The notes below the pieces were generated by a model, which worked only from the letters and a program-made list of their open reading frames with translations, did not search any database and was not told the origin of the DNA. A program made the translations under genes and the position numbers. Positions 61,059-64,000 of a DNA stretch of 64,000 bases are shown here, one piece after another; within the stretch, counting starts at the first letter, position 1; the number at the start of each line of letters is the position of its first letter. Source of the stretch: Gottfriedia acidiceleris (GTDB lineage: Bacteria; Bacillota; Bacilli; Bacillales; Bacillaceae_G); assembly GCF_023115465.1 (NCBI RefSeq), contig NZ_CP096034.1, forward strand, positions 2,170,001-2,234,000. Reading direction: 5' to 3'.

Positions 61059-62177
61059 ATGTTAGAATTCAACGGAAAATATAATAATGGAAAAATACTA
61101 CTTGATTATGTTGATACAAATGTCATTACACGATTAAAAACAATCTTGGATACTGAATGCTTTGCAAATTCAAACATTGTCGTTATGCCAGACTGCCATA
61201 TTTCTAGTGGAGGTGTCATGGTAGGTTTTACGATGACGTTGAATGATTTTATTATTCCTTCAATCGTCGGTGTAGATATTGGATGTGGAGTTAGTGCATA
61301 CAATCTAGGGCGTATGAAATCAATAAAGAGTGAAAAACTCGATAAGTTCATCCGGAAAAATATCCCGATTGGTTCAAATATCCATGACGAGCCAGTTATT
61401 GAACCGGTAGAGATTGCAGAAGCTATTAAGAGACTTAATCTGAACTACATGTATGTAATGAACAGTATTGCAACGCTAGGCTCCGGTAATCATTTTATCG
61501 AAATTGATAAAGATGAGAATAATCATTTTTGGCTTGTAATCCACACAGGTTCAAGAAATTTTGGATTTGAAATTGCAAAACATCATATGAATGTCGCTAA
61601 AGAAAATATGAAACAATTATTCGGAGAAAATTATAAAGGATTCGATTATTTATCTAAACAGGAAGAAAAAGATGAATATTTAAGAGATCTATCAATTGCT
61701 CAACATTTCGCTTCGTTAAATAGAGAGACGATTGCTAAAATCATCATTGAAAAATATTTTAAGCTCGATTTTGATTCGATTAAAAAAATTGAATCGGTAC
61801 ATAATTATATCGACCTTAAAAACAATATTTTAAGAAAAGGTGCAATATCAGCTCGAGAGGGTGAAGAAATAATTATCCCATTTAATATGGCATATGGTTG
61901 TGTTGTAGGAAAAGGTAAAAGTTCAAGTGACTACAATTATTCAGCACCACACGGGGCAGGGCGAATAATGAGCCGAACTGACGCAGTCTATAAGGTCGAC
62001 TTAGATGTTTACCAAAAAGCAATGAAGGGCGTATATACAACCTCTGTTAACAAACATACAGTTGATGAATCACCAATGGTATATAAAAAGCCTAAATTAA
62101 TATTAGAAAATATTACAGAACAAATTGAGATCGATTTCTTTATGAAACCGGTTTACAATCTAAAAGCTGAGAAATAA
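61059..62177 (+). CDS. rtcB: RNA-splicing ligase RtcB-like protein
   Basis: A 372-residue RtcB-family ligase, somewhat shorter than the E. coli protein (408). The metal and guanylylation motifs are present: VMPDCHISSGG, SIVGVDIGCGVSA, LGSGNHFIEID, WLVIHTGSRNFG and the C-terminal SAPHGAGRIMSR with the guanylate-accepting His. It joins 2',3'-cyclic phosphate (or 3'-phosphate) and 5'-OH RNA ends using GTP. No rtcA, rtcR or archease gene is next to it. GTGAGGA precedes the ATG. Confidence 0.92.
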   Translation: MLEFNGKYNNGKILLDYVDTNVITRLKTILDTECFANSNIVVMPDCHISSGGVMVGFTMTLNDFIIPSIVGVDIGCGVSAYNLGRMKSIKSEKLDKFIRKNIPIGSNIHDEPVIEPVEIAEAIKRLNLNYMYVMNSIATLGSGNHFIEIDKDENNHFWLVIHTGSRNFGFEIAKHHMNVAKENMKQLFGENYKGFDYLSKQEEKDEYLRDLSIAQHFASLNRETIAKIIIEKYFKLDFDSIKKIESVHNYIDLKNNILRKGAISAREGEEIIIPFNMAYGCVVGKGKSSSDYNYSAPHGAGRIMSRTDAVYKVDLDVYQKAMKGVYTTSVNKHTVDESPMVYKKPKLILENITEQIEIDFFMKPVYNLKAEK

Positions 62178-62205
62178 CCTCTCTATTATGAGAGGTTATT
62201 TCTCA
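62172..62205 (+). terminator. Intrinsic terminator overlapping the rtcB stop
   Basis: The perfect 12-bp stem AAATAACCTCTC / GAGAGGTTATTT with a TATTAT loop begins inside the last codons of rtcB. The T tract after it is weak. Confidence 0.65.
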
Positions 62206-62386
62206 TAATGTATTACCAAGTGTAAAGAGGATAGTTAATGAAATAAGAAGGATTAATTTCTTTAAAATCCTGAAGTTATCATTACAATTTTATTAACAAA
62301 TTAAGTTCTTTCTCCCCATTATCAGTATAAAATGATATATATTTACTTATTTTGACACCTAATCTTTTACACAACGGGGGATTACT

Positions 62387-62503
62387 ATGCTGAATAAGTT
62401 TAAAAGCTTCTTTGTAGTACTTCTCATTTTTGTTCTGTATCTTGGATTGTCATTGTTAGTTGGAAATTTTCTTTGGAGTTTAGTAATTGGCTCAATCATA
62501 TAA
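62387..62503 (+). CDS. Hydrophobic peptide, 38 residues
   Basis: The ATG follows CGGGGG. The peptide is one or two short membrane helices (FVVLLIFVLYLGLSLLV, then FLWSLVIGSII). The next gene starts with GTG directly after its TAA, which suggests translational coupling. Unknown function. Confidence 0.5.
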   Translation: MLNKFKSFFVVLLIFVLYLGLSLLVGNFLWSLVIGSII

Positions 62504-62695
62504 GTGGATTTAAATAATAAGGGTTTTGGGACTTCTCCTTTGAATATCATTCTTAAAGGACCAGAACAACAAAGAGTTGTGAAAGATGATTTTTTTAAGT
62601 TAGGGCACTTAAATAAGGATCAATTCTTGAGATGGTCAGGAGTTATTGGCATTTTTTATATTTGTATTGGGGGACTAGTATACTATATTAATTAA
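62504..62695 (+). CDS. Small single-span membrane protein, 63 residues
   Basis: A GTG start abuts the stop of the 38-residue peptide. The soluble N-terminal 40 residues (MDLNNKGFGTSPLNIILKGP) precede one C-terminal helix (WSGVIGIFYICIGGLVYYI). A terminator follows 55 bp later. The pair forms a small two-gene unit of unknown role. Confidence 0.5.
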   Translation: MDLNNKGFGTSPLNIILKGPEQQRVVKDDFFKLGHLNKDQFLRWSGVIGIFYICIGGLVYYIN

Positions 62696-62749
62696 TTTTT
62701 TATGATTTTATTCAATCATAACTCAAATAGTTTAATAGCTTTTTTACAT

Positions 62750-62776
62750 AATCGACATTTTTGTCGATTTTTTTTA
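62750..62776 (+). terminator. Intrinsic terminator
   Basis: AATCGACA-n4-TGTCGATT followed by a run of T residues. Confidence 0.8.
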
Positions 62777-62877
62777 TTGTGATTATTTCAAAGTAGGTCA
62801 ATATGATTATTAGTAAGGGCATAAATTAAATGAAGTAGAAATTATATTTGTTTTGGCTATTATTAGGAGGTGCAAAA

Positions 62878-63288
62878 TTGAAAATCGTTTTTTTTAGAAA
62901 TCTTAATAAAATTGAAACATATGCTGCAAATAAAAAACAAATAAAGTTGAATCTTCCTAGTAAAGAAGAGGCTAGTGTTATATTTGGCCTAACAAGAAAG
63001 TTTGAATTTGATAATCGTTGTGCAAGACCGCCACAGATTAGCGGTACAGTTGTAGCTTCTGTTACTTGTAATAGAGACAAGGATATTCGAATTTATTTCT
63101 ATCCAATCTCCCAAACTATTTATCCTGAGAAGGCGAAATCTCAATTTCATAATGAAGTAATACCTAAACTTAAGAAATGGATTGATCATCAAGTGTCAAA
63201 ACCAGAAACAGCAGTTTTAGGGATTGAAGAATTTATAATCGAATGGGATGGAAAAAATCATAGATTCCACCAAATTAAATTTTTATAA
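62878..63288 (+). CDS. Hypothetical protein, 136 residues
   Basis: A soluble basic alpha/beta protein with no recognised domain. The TTG at 62878 follows AGGAGG eight bases upstream; the frame from 62848 would translate that site and is not used. Cysteines occur at NRCARPP and VTCNRDK. It stands between two terminators, so it is monocistronic. Confidence 0.6.
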   Translation: MKIVFFRNLNKIETYAANKKQIKLNLPSKEEASVIFGLTRKFEFDNRCARPPQISGTVVASVTCNRDKDIRIYFYPISQTIYPEKAKSQFHNEVIPKLKKWIDHQVSKPETAVLGIEEFIIEWDGKNHRFHQIKFL

Positions 63289-63300
63289 AGGGCAGTTTTT

Positions 63301-63335
63301 AAAGACGGTAAAGAGTTTAAATACCGTCTTTTTTT
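63301..63335 (+). terminator. Intrinsic terminator
   Basis: AAAGACGGTA pairs with TACCGTCTTT with a 10-base loop and a following T run. Confidence 0.8.
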
Positions 63336-63356
63336 ATGTTGTATATAACCTGCAAT

Positions 63357-63397
63357 AAAACTTATAAAACGTAATTAAATTAAGTTTTATAAGTTTT
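63357..63397. promoter_or_regulatory. 14-bp perfect inverted repeat upstream of the DeoR-type gene
   Basis: AAAACTTATAAAAC (63357-63370) and GTTTTATAAGTTTT (63384-63397) are perfect complements 13 bp apart. A -10-like TATACT at 63426-63431 follows. The lack of a T tract suggests an operator, probably for autoregulation by the DeoR-family protein downstream. Confidence 0.5.
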
Positions 63398-63476
63398 GTT
63401 GTGGAAATAATGACAATAATTAGTTATACTATTTTAGAATCACACATAAGGAAATATAAAAAAGGGGCTTTAAAGC

Positions 63477-64000
63477 ATGTATCAAGAACAAAGATTAGCT
63501 TTGATAATAAAGTATTTAGCTTCAAATAGTGAGATTACTTTAGAAGAAATATGTAAAATGCTTAGCGTTTCAAAGGATACAGCAAGAAGAGATCTCGTCA
63601 AACTTGAAGAACGCGGAGAAATTATGCGAATAAAGGGTGGAGCAACACTTCCAACTACTAATCGAAATTTAACCGATTATAAAGAACGAAATGTAACTGA
63701 AGGTAAGGAGAAAATTGCGCAAAGAGCTGCATTACTTATTCGTGAAACTAGTGACTTATTAATGGACACATCTTCAACTTGTGCACTCATGTCTAAATTT
63801 ATGTCAGGTAAACAAGTTAATGTAATTACAAACTCAATTGATATAGTAGATTTATTAGGTGAGTTTGAGGAAATTCAAACCTTTATGTTACCAGGAAAAT
63901 TTAATCGAAAAAATAGAAATTTAGTTGGTCCTAGGACAATTGAAACGCTTAATGACTTCAAAGTTGACCAGTTATTTCTTGGAGCTTGTGGAATTAGCGC
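63477..64000 (+). CDS. DeoR/GlpR-family transcriptional regulator (3' end outside window)
   Basis: The first 174 residues of a DeoR-family regulator. The N-terminal HTH (MYQEQRLALIIKYLASNSEITLEEICKMLSVSKDTARRDLVKLEERGEIMRIKGGA) is the family signature, and the start of the sugar-isomerase-like DeoRC domain follows (EGKEKIAQRAALLIRETSDLLMDTSSTCALM, VITNSIDIVDLL). Such regulators usually control sugar or polyol catabolic genes and respond to phosphorylated sugars. AAAGGGG precedes the ATG. The target operon is presumably beyond the window. Confidence 0.88.
   Translation, partial: MYQEQRLALIIKYLASNSEITLEEICKMLSVSKDTARRDLVKLEERGEIMRIKGGATLPTTNRNLTDYKERNVTEGKEKIAQRAALLIRETSDLLMDTSSTCALMSKFMSGKQVNVITNSIDIVDLLGEFEEIQTFMLPGKFNRKNRNLVGPRTIETLNDFKVDQLFLGACGIS

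Noticed and set aside
62359-62550. 63-residue minus-strand ORF near 62.4 kb
   Set aside because: It is a shadow of the two small plus-strand membrane genes and has no ribosome binding site.

Overview
The window is low-GC Firmicute DNA. It carries a tricistronic gerA-type spore germination operon, pssA, a GltT-type symporter, SigA-like promoters, strong AGGAGG ribosome binding sites and frequent TTG/GTG starts, all pointing to an endospore-forming member of the Bacillaceae. I cannot fix the genus from the sequence alone. Nearly all of it is chromosomal housekeeping and accessory metabolism. I see no tRNA, rRNA, CRISPR array, prophage or origin.

Layout. 1-2.9 kb: germinant receptor operon (A subunit cut by the window edge, then B and C). 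2.9-4.4 kb: an intact IS3-family element inserted in the loop of that operon's terminator. 4.4-8.4 kb: HlyIII-like protein, DUF1836-like protein, a 21-bp-period repeat array, ogt, DUF445 protein. 8.8-15.5 kb: co-directional pentose phosphate cluster zwf-tkt-gnd(short)-tal-pgl plus a HesB/YqkB-like gene. 16-26 kb: small membrane and unknown genes, pssA, a TetR repressor with triple operator facing a methyltransferase, a nitroreductase, a GNAT-nitrilase fusion, MarR, SDR and an AbrB-type transporter. 26.5-31 kb: a second, convergent pentose phosphate pair (long gndA and a second zwf) whose shared terminator is split by a second, different IS3-family element. 31-36.9 kb: gltT with a leader hairpin, an acyl-CoA ligase, signal peptidase I, and a cstR-rhodanese-rhodanese sulfide/persulfide operon. 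37.3-39.7 kb: a three-gene dimethylamine-type haem N-demethylase. 40-47.3 kb: the propionyl/methylmalonyl-CoA operon mutA-mutB-meaB-mce-carboxyltransferase. 47.5-53 kb: MBL hydrolase, phosphatase-like protein, LysR and LuxR regulators, MFS exporter, frataxin-like protein. 53-56 kb: ba3-type cytochrome oxidase with a 45-residue subunit IIa gene. 56-57.7 kb: a nest of decayed mobile DNA (NUDIX 5' fragment, frameshifted TnpB, IS1182-like MITE). 57.8-64 kb: small genes, one with a striking palindromic promoter, an ATP-PPase, a histidine phosphatase, RtcB, and the start of a DeoR-family regulator.

How the genes fit together. The two pentose phosphate loci together encode two G6P dehydrogenases and two classes of 6-phosphogluconate dehydrogenase, enough for a complete oxidative branch plus transketolase and transaldolase. 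The mut operon interconverts propionyl-CoA and succinyl-CoA but lacks a biotin carboxylase and carrier here. The N-demethylase cluster would feed methylamine and formaldehyde metabolism.

Most notable observations: both IS3-family elements sit exactly in the loops of intrinsic terminators; an approximately 11-unit array with 21-bp phasing lies upstream of ogt; a perfect 21-bp inverted repeat overlies a consensus promoter at 58.1 kb; several very small or broken genes (subunit IIa, a 27-residue membrane peptide, a nonsense-interrupted 28-codon gene, LuxR, FNT, NUDIX and TnpB remnants) are easy to overlook. I found no clearly new multi-gene system; the 21-bp array and the terminator-loop insertions are the best candidates for something undescribed.
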